Assembly (NCBI GenBank): GCA_035041965.1
Contig: JAPYMA010002791.1
Coordinates: forward strand, 43,589 to 107,588
Length of the DNA: 64,000 bases
Origin: Anisakis pegreffii
Taxonomy: Eukaryota > Nematoda > Chromadorea > Rhabditida > Anisakidae
Direction of reading: 5' to 3'
Shown: positions 26,705 through 39,001 of the stretch, one piece after another
Position numbering within the stretch: position 1 is the stretch's first letter
Layout: each line of letters opens with the position of its first letter
Notes under the pieces: generated by a model
What the model saw: the letters and a program-made list of their open reading frames with translations, nothing else
Told to the model about the DNA's origin: nothing
The model's database searches: none
Made by a program: the position numbers and the translations under genes

Positions 26705-29610
26705 TGGATTTATGGGAACAGTAACACTTGCAACTATAAAATGATCAACGCTTTTAGTCATGAAGAAAGGAAAATAACATGACAGCAATCCTGAATGTAA
26801 TGATACGAATGGCTTGTGGGATACACCTGAAAATCGTGGAATTACTGAAAATCTGGGCTTGAAATAACCAATGATTTATCAAACCCCTTAAATTGTGCAT
26901 AAAAATCTTCCTGTCCTAATTAATATCCTTCGGATAAACATCAATTTTGCAGCTGTATTATTTCAAACTTATTCCGCTAACAATACTGTTCTACAGCAGA
27001 GTGCTTCTAGCCACCGGATGCTGTCAACATAGAAGTGTTCTTTCATGATCTCGATGTCATCACTGAAACTGGTTCAATATTATCTTAATTATTGTTATTC
27101 TTATTATCCGCATCGCATACGATTATTATTTATTTTTACTACTATTATTACAATCAAATTCTTCATTACATCTTCAGTGTTATTATTACCAACCTGATTC
27201 CATACATCACGTCGTCGAAGATTGAAGTGAAAGCTTTTTTTTGGGGTCATAAAATTCGAATAATCACATCAAGTAATATGCATCCTTGCCCGATTTCTCA
27301 ATACATAAACCGATTTCACTTGATGACCACTCATTATCGCATATTCCACTTGGTCAGTTCATCCATCCCTCGCACCTCACAGCTAGGCTTTATTATCACA
27401 CTATTTGTATCACTGTCATTACATTTATGTCCACATCATTGCCGATATCATCATATAATTCTTATCAAGTTATTGCTGTCATACTGTTCGATATAAGATC
27501 GCATGATTTGATCGATCAGTGCTACTAGCAGTATGATCTGCAAAAATGAGTTCAGCATGATTTAGGCTGAGTGAATTTGTTCTTGAGAAATCAATCGTTG
27601 CATTCGAACAAATGGAATTTTGCGTGGACATCGTGAATTCTTGCAACATTTCTGCCTGGAATATTGTTGTGCTATCGGTTTATATTGGTGTGCGTTTGTG
27701 TAATAAAACGAATAGAAAATTAATGCAGTTGAACAAAAACAGTAATGGATTATATTAATGAGAATAGCGCAATATTGAAACTGTAAAAAAAATTTCTCAG
27801 GAACAGTTCAAATCGTCTAAATTGCTTGAACTGGTTCCTCTATCTTTTTCAAATCAGAACCAATATAAGAAATTTCGTTATCTCATTTATCAATTTCAAG
27901 TTCATCAGCCATTCCTTTTTTTTCGGACATTATCATTTTATTTCATCTGTTGTTGTGCGGTGAATCTGAACGACCACAAAAACACTAGTTGGTCTGATAT
28001 TGTGACGAAAAAACAAAAAAAAACAAACCAACAACGGACACTGGAAAGTGCAAAGAGAATTTCTTTTAATTTATTATGAAAATCGTTTATTTAATTGACT
28101 ACTTGCGAAAGTGAGTGAAAATCGAAGAGAAGTGCAGCGAACAGTATGAGAGTTAGATGGAGGACATTTTAGGTGCATATTTGGTTAATTGTTCACCAAG
28201 CGAGCAATATTAGTTCCTTGAAGAAATAGAATTGGTAATGTTCAATTCGAGTTTGCGTTACAATGTTCATCGTGAGCCATAAGAATAAAAACAAATGAAT
28301 GAAATTTTGACAAAAAAAATGTGGACAAATAATGTCAATTTTTGAGCAACAAGGAAGAACATTGAATTCCGAAACGATGATTGTTTTTATTGTTAATGAT
28401 GATGATCGATGTCAGAAGGACTGGTCTTTCGTGGCATTTGTTTGGAAGAATATGCAATTTATTTTTGGAAAATTATTTGAAAGGACAGAAAAAGGGAGCA
28501 ATTGCTTTGACAGCTTTTTTTGTACATTTTCCTACCTTTTGAGCATGTTTTATTTCGGTCTTCGGTCATTTTTCTTATCGTAATATTCAAATTTTTTAAT
28601 TCTTAACTGTGATTGCATTTGGTCTTTGGATGGCAACAAAAGCAGAACTATTTGGCTATGGGTGTGATACTGTCATGTTATTTATTGCAGTTTGCTTTTT
28701 GTTTCGACGAAACACTAGTACTTCTGCTAGTGGCGGGCGGTTATGTTCTCCTGAACGAATGAAAAATGAATGGAATAATAGAGGAGTGGTACAGGAAAAT
28801 GAAAACTGGATCGAGGAGTTATGAGAATGAGAAAAGAAATTCAAGAGAAAATTAAGCTTAAGTGAGGCGCTAACTTGAGTTTTCAAGAAAATGAATCATT
28901 TAAGGAAAATGACAAAAATATATTGAAGGAATGGAGAGACTAGTAAGATCCAATTATGAGGCGTATTTGAAAAATGGGAAAAAAATTCCAAGATGGAATA
29001 ACGTAAATGAAACTGAAAAGAGAAACGAGATGGTGATCAAAGAAGTGCTGATCACTCATGAAATAATACACTATCTCATGCGGTTATTTGCATGATTTTG
29101 ATTGCAGTCACCGTAATAATCACTCATTCGTTCAAACTTCCTTTTCATGTCTCTTTTGTGAGTTGCAAGTACCAACTAACTGCGTAATGTACAAAAAACA
29201 AGACAGGTTACTTAGAAAAATATTAGATGGATGATCGAAGGCACGTAGAAAATGCATAGAAGACATTTTAAACGAAAACGAGAAAAACGAGTAGGGGAGT
29301 GTGTGCGTTATCGTTGAAGTTTTTGATGATGAAACGCATCAGGAAAATGGGTGGTGACTTGAACCAAGCGAGACCATCAAAGTAGATGCGGTTGAAGGCA
29401 TATTTAAGATCACCTTCAGCTTCCATTCAACCACATCACCAATCAAGTCCTTTTCTCTAATATTCCAGTCGGCCAATTTAGTTAGTTAAGTAGTACTTGC
29501 AGACAATCTGAACCACCATTGAGCGGTTGGCTCATCAGTTGTCAAACTCTCTCAGGCTTTTGGATTCGGCTCGAGGCTGACGCTGCAATTGTACAGTTAT
29601 TTGCCTTTCT

Positions 29611-29612
29611 AG
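29611..29612 (+). other. probable spliced-leader acceptor of the collagen gene
   Basis: TTTGCCTTTCTAG, a pyrimidine-rich acceptor, ends 11 nt before the collagen ATG. No upstream coding exon fits it, so trans-splicing is the likely use. Confidence 0.6.
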
Positions 29613-29623
29613 GAGAGTGAAGT

Positions 29624-31775
29624 ATGGAGGCGCAGAATCGTATCAAAGCTTATAAGTTTGTTGCTTATGCAGCGATCACCTTCTCGGTTGTGGCTGTTCT
29701 ATCAGTTTGTATCACCTTGCCGATGGTATACAACTACATCCATCATGTTAGGCGACAAATGCATACTGAGATCACTTTCTGCAAGGTATCGCATTCTTAT
29801 CAATGCTTACCTTTTACTATTAATATCGTTATCACCATTATAAGCAGCATCATTACTGCTATTATCATCGCTACACATAATTGTGATCAATTGTCAAAAA
29901 TAATTTGAAATCACTCGTTATATTTTTGATTGCTCTCCAACGATCACTTACTTCATTCACCATCAACTGAACCTCACTACTAAATTTTCATTTATCTCTA
30001 ATTGCATTCATTTACCAATGATATTTTTATAAATATCTGTACGGTTCACTCAAATCTGTGAATAATTTGCACGATTGAAATTTTCTCATAATCACATCAT
30101 GCAATGTTTACTTATCCAAAAAAAACAGTCTGTCCTTCAAAAAGCAATTAAAATGAAAACACTAGCGAAAATTTATCGGAGATGCAAACTCGCTGATCAC
30201 ATCGATAAGTTTTTGGTGAGAGGGCACGTGTCCGTCGTCCTTCGTTTGAGCACTTCCTTCAGAATTGATTTACATCCGTTTTCATCATTCACCAAGCCAA
30301 CTATTTGCACTTATTGCAAAACATAAAACTGTACTGTGACATTGAAATAGTTTACTAGATGTCTAAGTTTCACTCGGGTATGCCATACAAATTTGATATC
30401 GTCACAAATGAGTTGTTCTCTGCAAAACTTAACTGAAAGTATTGAAGTGGTAGATTGAATCTTAGAAAGACGTTCGATTTTCTGTCTTTCAACTAAGAAC
30501 TCTCTGATAACGGGTATATTGCTGATTGAACGGTCGATTTTCGATGGGATTAGCAGTCAAAACAGTCGTGCGAAAGCTAGATAACTCAGAGGTTTATGCT
30601 GAATACTGAGTATCAGATCGGAGATTTGAAATAGTCTTCGCTTAATATCAGGGTGTGTAATTTTGTGGTGTTTGGGTACCAAGAATTGAGTGAGTTAACT
30701 ATAAGCTGTAAGCGAGTCAAAAGACACTTTCCATGTATTGATTGCTTTGATATTGAGCTTTAGATCGAACTTATTTGTGTAAAACCTATTTGGTGGTGGA
30801 TCAGTCTGTTCACTGAGTGAGGGAATTTGCAATTTATGGGACTTGGTGAAAATATACCATATATATCTCAAAAGTATCAAGGGAAACCCGTTTTTTTTGT
30901 CTGGAAATTATCAATTGCTCTTGTGGAGGAAATTATAACACTAGTCAATTTTGAACTTTCAGCAATCGGCGAAGCAAACGTGGACCGACGTAGACCTTTT
31001 GGGCCAGAACCCTCTGCCAGCACACAACAGAACGGCACGTCAAACGAGTGACCAATGTGCTGGTTGCTGTATCCGAGGTCCACCTGGACCCAAGGGACCA
31101 AAAGGACGACCAGGTAAACCCGGAAAGCCAGGAGCACCTGGACTTCCCGGTAACCCAGGACGACCACCAGCACAACCTTGCGAGCCTATCACTCCACCAC
31201 CATGCAAACCCTGCCCAGCTGGACCACCCGGCCCACCAGGACCACCAGGACCAATGGGAGAGCCTGGACCAGACGGACCAGCTGGAGCTCCAGGAATGGA
31301 CGGACCACCAGGAGAACCTGGACCAAAAGGACCCGATGGACAACCTGGAGAGATGGGACCTCCTGGACCAAACGGACCACCAGGCGAGAATGCACCCGAT
31401 GAGCCACTTGAACCTGGAGAGCCTGGAGAGCCCGGTAAGATAATATGGTCACATACTTATATCCCATCATCTTGAATGTCACTGAACCAACGTACTGATC
31501 TATATCTATACTATTCTGTTATCACACATTGATTTGTAGGAGATATGGGACCACAAGGACCTCGTGGACCACCCGGACAACCAGGAATGGACGGTGCACC
31601 AGGACCCATGGGACCTGCTGGCGAGAAGGGTGCGGATGGAGCAGATGGAGCCGACGGACAACCCGGACCAAAGGGACCTGCAGGACAACCCGGCAAGCCA
31701 GGAGAGAGGGGTATTTGCCCGAAATACTGCTCTATCGATGGAGGCGTTTTCTTCGAAGATGGAACCCGCCGTTAA
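29624..31775 (+). CDS. cuticle collagen (3 exons, 289 aa)
   Basis: Exons 29624-29785, 30963-31434 and 31540-31775 join in phase. The product is a secreted or membrane-tethered procollagen of the nematode cuticle. Residues 1-35 hold the conserved N-terminal block with one hydrophobic segment ([16 protein letters not shown]). A subtilisin-type cleavage site RTAR follows near residue 80, just before the first cysteine cluster QCAGCC. Gly-X-Y tracts follow, interrupted by the Cys-containing segment [14 protein letters not shown]. The C-terminus has ICPKYC and ends [11 protein letters not shown], nearly identical to many nematode collagens. Length is typical (about 290-310 aa). Proline-rich triplets imply prolyl 4-hydroxylase processing in the ER, and the cysteines imply inter-trimer disulfides. 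It stands alone, not in a collagen cluster. The first intron is 1177 nt, the second 105 nt. I cannot assign a one-to-one C. elegans orthologue. Confidence 0.96.
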
Positions 31776-31980
31776 AGCTGGACATTCTGTGCTCCATTAC
31801 ATGCTACTGCTACATACAATCATCAGCATCAGTATTAAAAATAGTTGTTTTTTTAATTTCCATAACAACAACAACAACTCACTGCCGCGTTGTAATGTAA
31901 TTGAGAATTACATCGATGATTAAAAAGAAGTTATTAAGCTGTTATTGTCATTATGGTTTTGTTGTGATCGAACGATGACG

Positions 31981-31986
31981 AATAAA
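31981..31986 (+). terminator. AATAAA polyadenylation signal of the collagen gene
   Basis: Canonical hexamer about 205 nt after the collagen stop codon. Confidence 0.6.
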
Positions 31987-33992
31987 AATTTATTTAATTA
32001 CGTTAGTTAAAACTGTTTTGCATACAGTGAATCGCAAGGGGGCAATTCAATGAACCAATGAACTAATTGCGATATATATGCGCATCAATTGGACAACACT
32101 TAATGATAATCTTTCTTCAATGTTATTCAACTGCATACAATAGCATCATTCTGGTCATTATGAATAAGGGTTTTCGTTATTCAAATTATTTTGTCGTAAG
32201 TGAGAACAGAATCATTTGAGAACGAAATTTGAAACTGATGAATCTGATAATAGGACAAGGCATAGCAAATCATTTGTGTCTGAGATGTTCATTAGACGAA
32301 TCTACATGAATGCTTTCATCAAATTAGTGATATGATCACCTGAAATCATAAGGACGAATTGATCAGAAAGCAAAACTTCGCATGGAAATCACGGAATCGT
32401 GACTGTAGGTTTTCGTATTTCCAGATGGATTTCAACTTGTGATACTATCGATCTTATTGTGTCGCCGTTTCATACCCTCTATGAGATTGTGTTGTCATGA
32501 AACAAGTCACGGCAATAACTCTTTTGATCTTGAATGATTTCACTGCTGATAAGAATTATTTGAATTGATCTAATCGTGATATTCTGTAATTGTGCAGAGT
32601 GTAACCGATCGCAGATTGAACTTATCGTCAGTATTTCACAAGAGTCTATCTGCTGCATTCAAGACCATCCCATACAGAGAGTATCATGAAAATGAAATGA
32701 ACATCTTCATGAGAACGATAACAACGGAACGCTTATAGGGCAATAACTCAATCGTTGTCGCTCTATTATTTTCTTATATTGTCACCACATCATAGCACAA
32801 GCATGAGCAGTTCCACCCAATTGACCATCATTTATTTAATTCCGTTGAAATAAGAAATATTCTCATCCCGTAATGATAGTCTCGAAAAACGATTCTTTGC
32901 ATGTTCTTCTTTTTCGCCGCATTTTCACTTCAAGAAACAATACAGTAACAACAACAGCAATAATATACAGCGATGATGAAATGACATTAAAAAACGTCTT
33001 CTTAAGGTACGATTCTTGACAGTACACTGGCATTATTATTATCAGTACACTCATTTCCTCTTATGAAATAGTACAATTGAAGCGAATACATCAGTAATAA
33101 ACCAATCCATTAATTGATATTGTATCGTTTCACATTCTCCTCTCTTTCTTCCCTGCTTTATCGATAACAAAACGAGTCTTGTCTCACGATCAATCTTTCG
33201 TTCAAACAAAATGAAATAAATGTACAAATTAATCGAAACTAACAAAAACAGTCCTTCTGTAATCTGCGGCATCGCGCTATGGGATTGTATAAGATGTTGT
33301 TAATAAACAGGAAATAAAAATAAGATGATTGGGAATAGGAATACAAAACTTTTAAAAACAGATAATAGATGAGATGGCTGAACATGATAAAAAGTTAGGT
33401 GATAGTTTAGGTCAGTTATTTTTGACGACTGAAAACTGACGACATTTGGAATGATTTCATTAGCGTTGCGATTAATTCAATTAATTCAACTGATATGAAA
33501 GATTGAAGATTTTCGGTTAAAATCAGTTACATTCATGAATAGGAGCTTTTTTCGATGCATTTCGCTAATTGAACCAAGAATTCGACTTCAAGAATTCAGC
33601 ACGAAAATCCACTCAATTGTTGAAGCTACTGAAACTTTCTTATTCAACAAAAACTTCTTCAGCCTACCCTACGGAAATCCATGTACAGCCTAGACTCACT
33701 TTGAAGGTTCATTACGATAAAATTGTCTCATTCAGAATCACTTCTACAACTACATCTACTTAACGATGCTACGTCTTGATGTTATTGTACACTCAGATGA
33801 CAGCAGCGAATGTCAACCCATGACTTTGTTTCATATGATTACATTCTATTTGAATTGTATTTTACAATGCTGTGAGCAATTGTTTCGAGTCATAAAAGCC
33901 TATTACCTTCACATACGACGATTACGTACCAAATTTCAAGTCATTATTTCATCTGTTGTGATCACATCAAACAATGTAAACGAATGAAACAA
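31987..33992. other. intergenic, no gene recognised
   Basis: AT-rich sequence between the convergent collagen and eL34 genes. Only short unsupported open frames. Confidence 0.55.
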
Positions 33993-33998
33993 TTTATT
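33993..33998 (-). terminator. candidate polyadenylation signal of eL34
   Basis: AATAAA on the minus strand about 125 nt past the eL34 stop codon. Confidence 0.5.
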
Positions 33999-34121
33999 TG
34001 AATTCATTTCAATTAGAATTTAATAACAAAACAGAACAACATCCCTTCTTTTCATATTTGCACTGTATCCAAACAATCGCAACATTAATAACAATAATAA
34101 TAAAAACAATCAACAGATTAT

Positions 34122-34966
34122 TCATTTACTTTCAGCTTTCTTCGCCTTCAATACACGTGCAACAATTTTCTGCTCCTCGATGAGAAAGGCTCTGATGATA
34201 CGTTCTCGAACGGCTGATGCCGACAGACAACCGCCATAGGTTCGCGATACTTTCTTTAGCCTTTTGGTCATCTTAGACAACTGACGAGGACGAGCTGGCT
34301 TGATCTAAAACCAATGAAGTCACTAGGAACAATTTAAAAATCATCAGGCACCTATGCTAAGATAGTGAAACTTGCACCCAGGACGATCACATAGTGAGAA
34401 ACAAATCAAGAACAGTTTAACCCGATTCATATCCCAGTTAAAAACGTTGAGTTCATGACAAAATTGAAATTTTTACGACTCCCACTATCTCTGTTCTAAA
34501 TTTACCTGCAAACTTTGAAAATTCTTTCGCAAAGGAGGCAATCTTTTAACTTGGAAAGACAATCATTTCATTAAGTCTTGTCCAATCTTGCGAATCGTGG
34601 AACTGATGCTACGCTGACTAAGTATGAAGTTCAAGCAGAGAATCTGTTAACATTGAAACATACCCCCTTCAGTTTGACTCCGGTATCACCACATTTCGGA
34701 ACTGCTCCGAGTTTTTTTCGGTACAAAAACACAAGACGACCTCCGGGTGTCTTTGAAACCTGTAAGCAACATCACTGACTGAGGATAACGATGAAACATA
34801 ATAGAAATTAAAACCAAAACCTCACAAAGCAATCATGCGAATGCATAATCCTAATAAAAATGTTAATCTCTGGACACCAGTACTAAAAACAGAGGTATTT
34901 TACCTTTGTTTTATTTGAAGTTGTGTTGTAGCATAAACGACGTCGATAAGTAAGCCTTTGCGGCAT
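34122..34966 (-). CDS. rpl-34: 60S ribosomal protein eL34 (3 exons, 113 aa)
   Basis: Exons 34966-34904, 34759-34664 and 34304-34122 on the minus strand, all in phase 0. The protein starts [20 protein letters not shown], the diagnostic eL34 N-terminus. It continues with [29 protein letters not shown] and [11 protein letters not shown]. It is a structural component of the large ribosomal subunit. Length matches the family (human 117 aa). The Cys residues of the central segment are partly conserved: PKCGDTG is kept, but the second pair is replaced in [14 protein letters not shown], where many eukaryotes have a Cys-x2-Cys element. The gene is compact, as usual for ribosomal proteins. A TTTTCAG acceptor ends 10 nt before the ATG, so the mRNA is probably trans-spliced. 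Confidence 0.97.
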
Positions 34967-34975
34967 TTTGGTTCC

Positions 34976-34977
34976 CT
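34976..34977 (-). other. probable spliced-leader acceptor of eL34
   Basis: ATTTTCAG on the minus strand leaves a 9-nt 5'UTR (GGAACCAAA) before the ATG. Confidence 0.65.
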
Positions 34978-36743
34978 GAAAATTGATAGTGTTAAAAACT
35001 TATCGCCGAAAACTATTAACTGGTAACGATCGACAAGATAAAAACGATAACGGATCAACCTAAACACACATTGACCGCTGACAACAAATGAAAAATTTCA
35101 GCTATTCAGCTCCTGATTTCAAGGGGGTTGTTCAAAGAACAAAGGAGGAAACAGGTTGCAAAATTAAATAGACAAAGCTAATTTACGTTATCTGAAGTAA
35201 CTCGACGAACAATCTTTTCGCGGACTTTTACGGAGAATTTAAACAATTTCTACATGCTCTAGTAGCATTTTTAACGTAAATTCATATAAAATAGGTTAGA
35301 AACCCCCCAAAATACCTAATACCCAATGGAAACTTGAGCAACACCCTCATTAAAATTGAAAATTTATGTTTTTCGATGACATCTAATGAATATAAACTGA
35401 ATTGCAAGATACCATATAGTGCACACAAGGCATTGAATATTCGTTATAGTTACGCAGTATTCAATGCGAACCAATAATAACAGCTCTACAATCTACTTTT
35501 ATAATCTAATATCCTAGTTGTTACGTGTCTACTATTGTTTTTGATTTGGTTGAATTCTTATCATTTTGTAAGAGATATACAGATATCAACCAGAACAAGA
35601 TGACGATAATTCCATTTTCGTGAGGAATCATCGTCAACTGAGTGGAATCCAAGAGTGAGAGCGTTTGAGCTCAATTAAACACGTTCAGCAGTTCTATTCG
35701 ATTCAGAGATGATGTGCCGAATAAAATTTGCTCACAAATTCCAGATATTTAAACTAACTTTTCTGTAGCAGTTCATCAGTAACACTCGCATCACAACATT
35801 CTCATCGATAAGCCCAATTTTATCAAGTCATATTCAGCACATCAACACTAAAATTATGACAGTCAGTTTATGTGCACAACTCCCCGTCCCTATCTGTAAA
35901 CTCTAATCGTTTGTCTATTTGACTTGGGGGATCAGATTGTTCTTCGTGCGTCCGGAGCACGTTCAGCCATTTAACGGCTAACATCCATTCATCACTTCCC
36001 CTTTGAATCCTGGAAGGATATCGAGCACTATTATATCGTGGTGGCTTGAATGATTACTAAATTGAAGATAATACATGATGGGTTCGCAATAATTCAGCAA
36101 AGAAACAGACGGTACTCTCGCTTAAAATACCTATTTCATTGATTTACTGAATCGAAATTTGTCAGCATCACAGATTCCGAATTAATTTATGAGATGAATC
36201 CAAAACAATCTGCACCCTTCAGCTCGTATCAAAGCAATCAGCAATAATAAAAAAAAGCAGCTTCTTTTCGCCAACCTCATGAAAACTCTAAAATCCTTCT
36301 AAATGTCACTCAAGTTTTAGTCGTCATTCTAACCTAACAATAAGAGTCTTTACCGTTCGCATCATAGAGCCAACATTCTATCCGTAACGAATCATTGTAA
36401 TTGAAAAACTTCATGAAAAAAGAATTCTGAGACGATGACTTATGAAAAAATTAATAAGACTGATTGGTATTGGCTGACATGAGTGGACACGAACCGAATG
36501 AAACAGATCGCAGCAAACGAATCGAAACCAATTACAAACATTAAAAAATCTTTATTCTCATCGCCAGCAACCACATAGTTGATTATAAGTGGTACACGCC
36601 TAGATTTGAGATCAATCATACTGATTTACGTGGAATGCAATGAATGAATCAGTTTAAGATGTGACTCAATTAATGGTTTATTATATTGTATCATCAAATC
36701 ACAGAAGATGTGTACAATAGGTACCCATATTAAGTTGTGTAAT
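34978..36743. other. intergenic, no gene recognised
   Basis: AT-rich sequence between eL34 and the 3' end of the Lys/Glu-repeat gene. No long open frame or recognised RNA. It should contain the eL34 promoter. Confidence 0.5.
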
Positions 36744-36749
36744 TTTATT
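36744..36749 (-). terminator. candidate polyadenylation signal of the Lys/Glu-repeat gene
   Basis: AATAAA on the minus strand about 110 nt past the stop codon at 36860. Confidence 0.5.
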
Positions 36750-36859
36750 TAAATGTTATAGCAGCATAATTGAGCGGAGTGACACATGGATTATTACTGT
36801 TTTGGTATATGAATAGGCGATTGCTCAAGGAATTGCTGTTGTTGGTTTTGTTGCCATGC

Positions 36860-39001
36860 TTATTCTTTCTTTTCATCGTCACCTCCCTCTTCCTTCTTAC
36901 TACTCTGGAATGGAGTATCGGTTAATTAAGGAGTTCTTGGAGTAACGTTTATCTGGCTAGCAGCGGCCTAACTGAGGTCGATTCAGAACACTGCACAGTA
37001 TTTTGGCCATACTTGCAGCTGTGTGCATAAGCTATGGATGGTTTTGATTAGGGAAAATATTTGATTATCGCAGAGTGATTATGCTGGAAGTGATTTTGAA
37101 CAAGGACTGAGCTTTATCATGAGCCTTTCAGTTGGTCATACGACTACTCGAATCATACCTCTCCTTCATCTTCTTTCTTATCGGTCTTCTCTTCCTTTTT
37201 ATCATCCTTTTTCTCGTCATCCTTCTTCTCCTCCTCCTTTTTGGCACTTTCCTTTTTCTCATCTTTCTTTTCCTCTTTGTTTTCCTCTTTATTTTCCTCC
37301 TTCTTTGCCTCTTCCTCATCAACTTGTGTCTACAAATGAAACGCAAGCAACCGATTAAGGAAGATCACATAAGGATGATCACATTGTTAGAATGGATAAA
37401 AGCTTTCAATTAACTATCATTATCCGTTATTAAACCTATTAATATGATTGATGCTATGATCAAGCAATGGCTCATTAAACTCGCCTGTTTCGATGCCACA
37501 TCTTCAGACTTCTTGGAAATCTGAAACATCATTGCACATCAGCAAAACCAATCAAATCAGAACAATTCGATGGAAAAGTGATGTTCTACCAGTGCTAAAC
37601 TGATCAAACATGCTCAGTTTTGCAAAATAACTCTGTAAAACTATAACGTTCCAATCGAGCTTAGCTGTGCTCGTTCTTTTATTATCGAAGGATGAATCAA
37701 GGGTATTCGTAACGTTCAAATATCACACAACAATTACCAGTGAATGAAACCTGCTATTTGAACGCTGTATGAAGTACGTAACAGAACTCAGATGATAACA
37801 GCTTCTTATTGGATACCTTTTTAGATCCCTCCTTCTTCGATCCCTCCTTCTTTGAGCCTTCCTTCTTAGATCCTTCTTTCTTGGAACCCTCCTTCTTAGA
37901 TCCTTCCTTCTTGGAGCCCTCCTTCTTGGAACCCTCTTTCTTCGAGCCTTCCTTCTTGGATCCTTCTTTCTTGGAACCCTCCTTCTTCGATCCTTCCTTC
38001 TTGGAGCCCTCTTTCTTGGAACCCTCTTTCTTCGAGCCTTCCTTCTTGGATTCATCTTTCTTCTTCGAACCTTTAGAGCCCTCTTTCTTCTCGTCATCCT
38101 GAATGAATGTTAAATATACTATAGTTGATTTGTCTATAAGCAAGGGTTATTGTGAGCATTGCGTTGAGCTGTGCTACTAATTTATCATGATAATGATTTG
38201 ACGATGCAAGCATTTCCTACCTCCTTCTTTTCTCCTTCTTCCTCCTTCTTATCGCCCTCTTCCTTCTTGCCACTCTCCTTCTTATCACCGCCTTCCTTGT
38301 CCTCTCCCTCTTCCTTCTTATCACCACCTTCCTCTTTCTTGTCCTCACCCTCCTTCTTTTCACTCTCTTTCTTTTCTCCTTCCTCCTTCTTTTCACTTTC
38401 CTTCTTTTCCTCTCCCTCCTTCTTTTCCTCTCCTTCTTTCTTCTCCTCTCCCTCTTTCTTTTCCTCTCCCTCCTTCTTTTCCTCTCCCTCCTTCTTTTCC
38501 TCCCCTTCTTTCTTCTCACCTTCTCCCTCCTTCTTTTCCTCTCCCTCTTTCTTCTCGCCTTCCTTCTTCTCACCTCCCTCCTCTTTCTTCTCTCCCGCTG
38601 CTGCAGCACCTCCTGCAGGTTGTCCTTCATCCTCGAGAGGTTGTGTTTTCTGTTCATCTTCAGGTCGCAATGGCTGCACGGCCATTCCTGGTGCGGGTGC
38701 TGCTTTCGTTGCTCTACAATATCCGAACATTCAATCCAAGCAACATTCATTTATCCTTTAACTCTCAAATGATTAGTTTGCAATAGGCAACGGATCGTTC
38801 TTCGAAAGGAAAACGATTTTGTTCTTACTTAAGTTTTGAAGTATCTGAGCGAAAGTGGTTTATTGCTGAAGAAAGACAGAAGAAATGAAGCACTCACGCT
38901 TTTTTTGCTCCACATTGAAAGAGTGCTATCAATGAAATGGTTGACAAGAGGATCGCTCCGGCCACAGGCCAAGCAATCATAATGAGCATACTGTCGAGCA
39001 T
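36860..39001 (-). CDS. single-pass membrane protein with Lys/Glu repeat tail (6 exons, 376 aa)
   Basis: Exons 39001-38898, 38713-38221, 38098-37817, 37520-37485, 37329-37159 and 36904-36860 on the minus strand keep one frame. I do not recognise the family. Residues 5-27 form one hydrophobic helix (IAWPVAGAILLSTISLIALF), then FQCGAKKA, a short Pro-rich linker and a highly charged tail. The tail has two repeat types: EGEEKK-like hexapeptides in exon 2 and GSKKE pentapeptides (about 15) in exon 3. Exons 5-6 are non-repetitive K/E/D-rich and end EEGGDDEKKE. The likely topology is a short extracellular or luminal N-terminus, one membrane anchor and a disordered cytoplasmic tail; this is inferred from the basic residues after the helix. 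Intron 4 appears to use a GC donor (AAACAG|GCGAGT); the nearby GT would shift the frame. The other frames of the repeat exons are also open but give poly-Arg or poly-Phe/Ser products. Confidence 0.8.
37817..38098. repeat. 15-bp coding minisatellite (GSKKE repeats)
   Basis: Around fifteen tandem 15-bp units, written on the plus strand as variants of GATCCTTCCTTCTTG, filling exon 3 of the Lys/Glu-repeat gene. Third-position changes separate the units, so the protein repeat is better conserved than the DNA. Confidence 0.9.
38230..38590. repeat. 18-bp coding minisatellite (EGEEKK repeats)
   Basis: Imperfect tandem units, on the plus strand like TCCCTCCTTCTTTTCCTC, in exon 2 of the Lys/Glu-repeat gene. 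Most regular between about 38400 and 38540. Confidence 0.85.

Larger units (their letters stand above)
19364..29610. other. gene-poor region, no gene recognised
   Basis: Long AT-rich stretch between the divergently arranged ZFR-like and collagen genes. Open frames are at most about 134 codons (27092-27496, low complexity) and none has a motif that I recognise. It may contain promoters of both flanking genes. A 37-bp sequence at 24058-24095 recurs at 26668-26704. Confidence 0.5.

Noticed and set aside
27092..27496. 134-codon plus-strand frame
   Set aside because: Low-complexity Ile/Tyr/His-rich translation of AT-rich DNA, without flanking splice signals or recognisable motif.
29786..29908. 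Extension of the collagen N-terminus beyond residue 54
   Set aside because: Reads into intron 1 after a GCAAG|GTATCG donor. Splicing to 30963 restores the family sequence FCKQSAKQTW.
30945..31482. Antisense Trp/Ser-rich and other frames over the collagen
   Set aside because: Shadows of Gly-X-Y codons on the opposite strand.
38217..38750. 177-codon Arg/Lys-rich frame on the minus strand
   Set aside because: Alternative frame of the 18-bp repeat. The EGEEKK frame joins the upstream transmembrane exon and downstream exons in phase.
37119..38761. Plus-strand Phe/Leu/Ser-rich frames (37119-37413, 37809-38102, 38171-38761)
   Set aside because: Reverse complements of the Lys/Glu repeats; they look like membrane proteins only because AAG/GAG read backwards as CTT/CTC.
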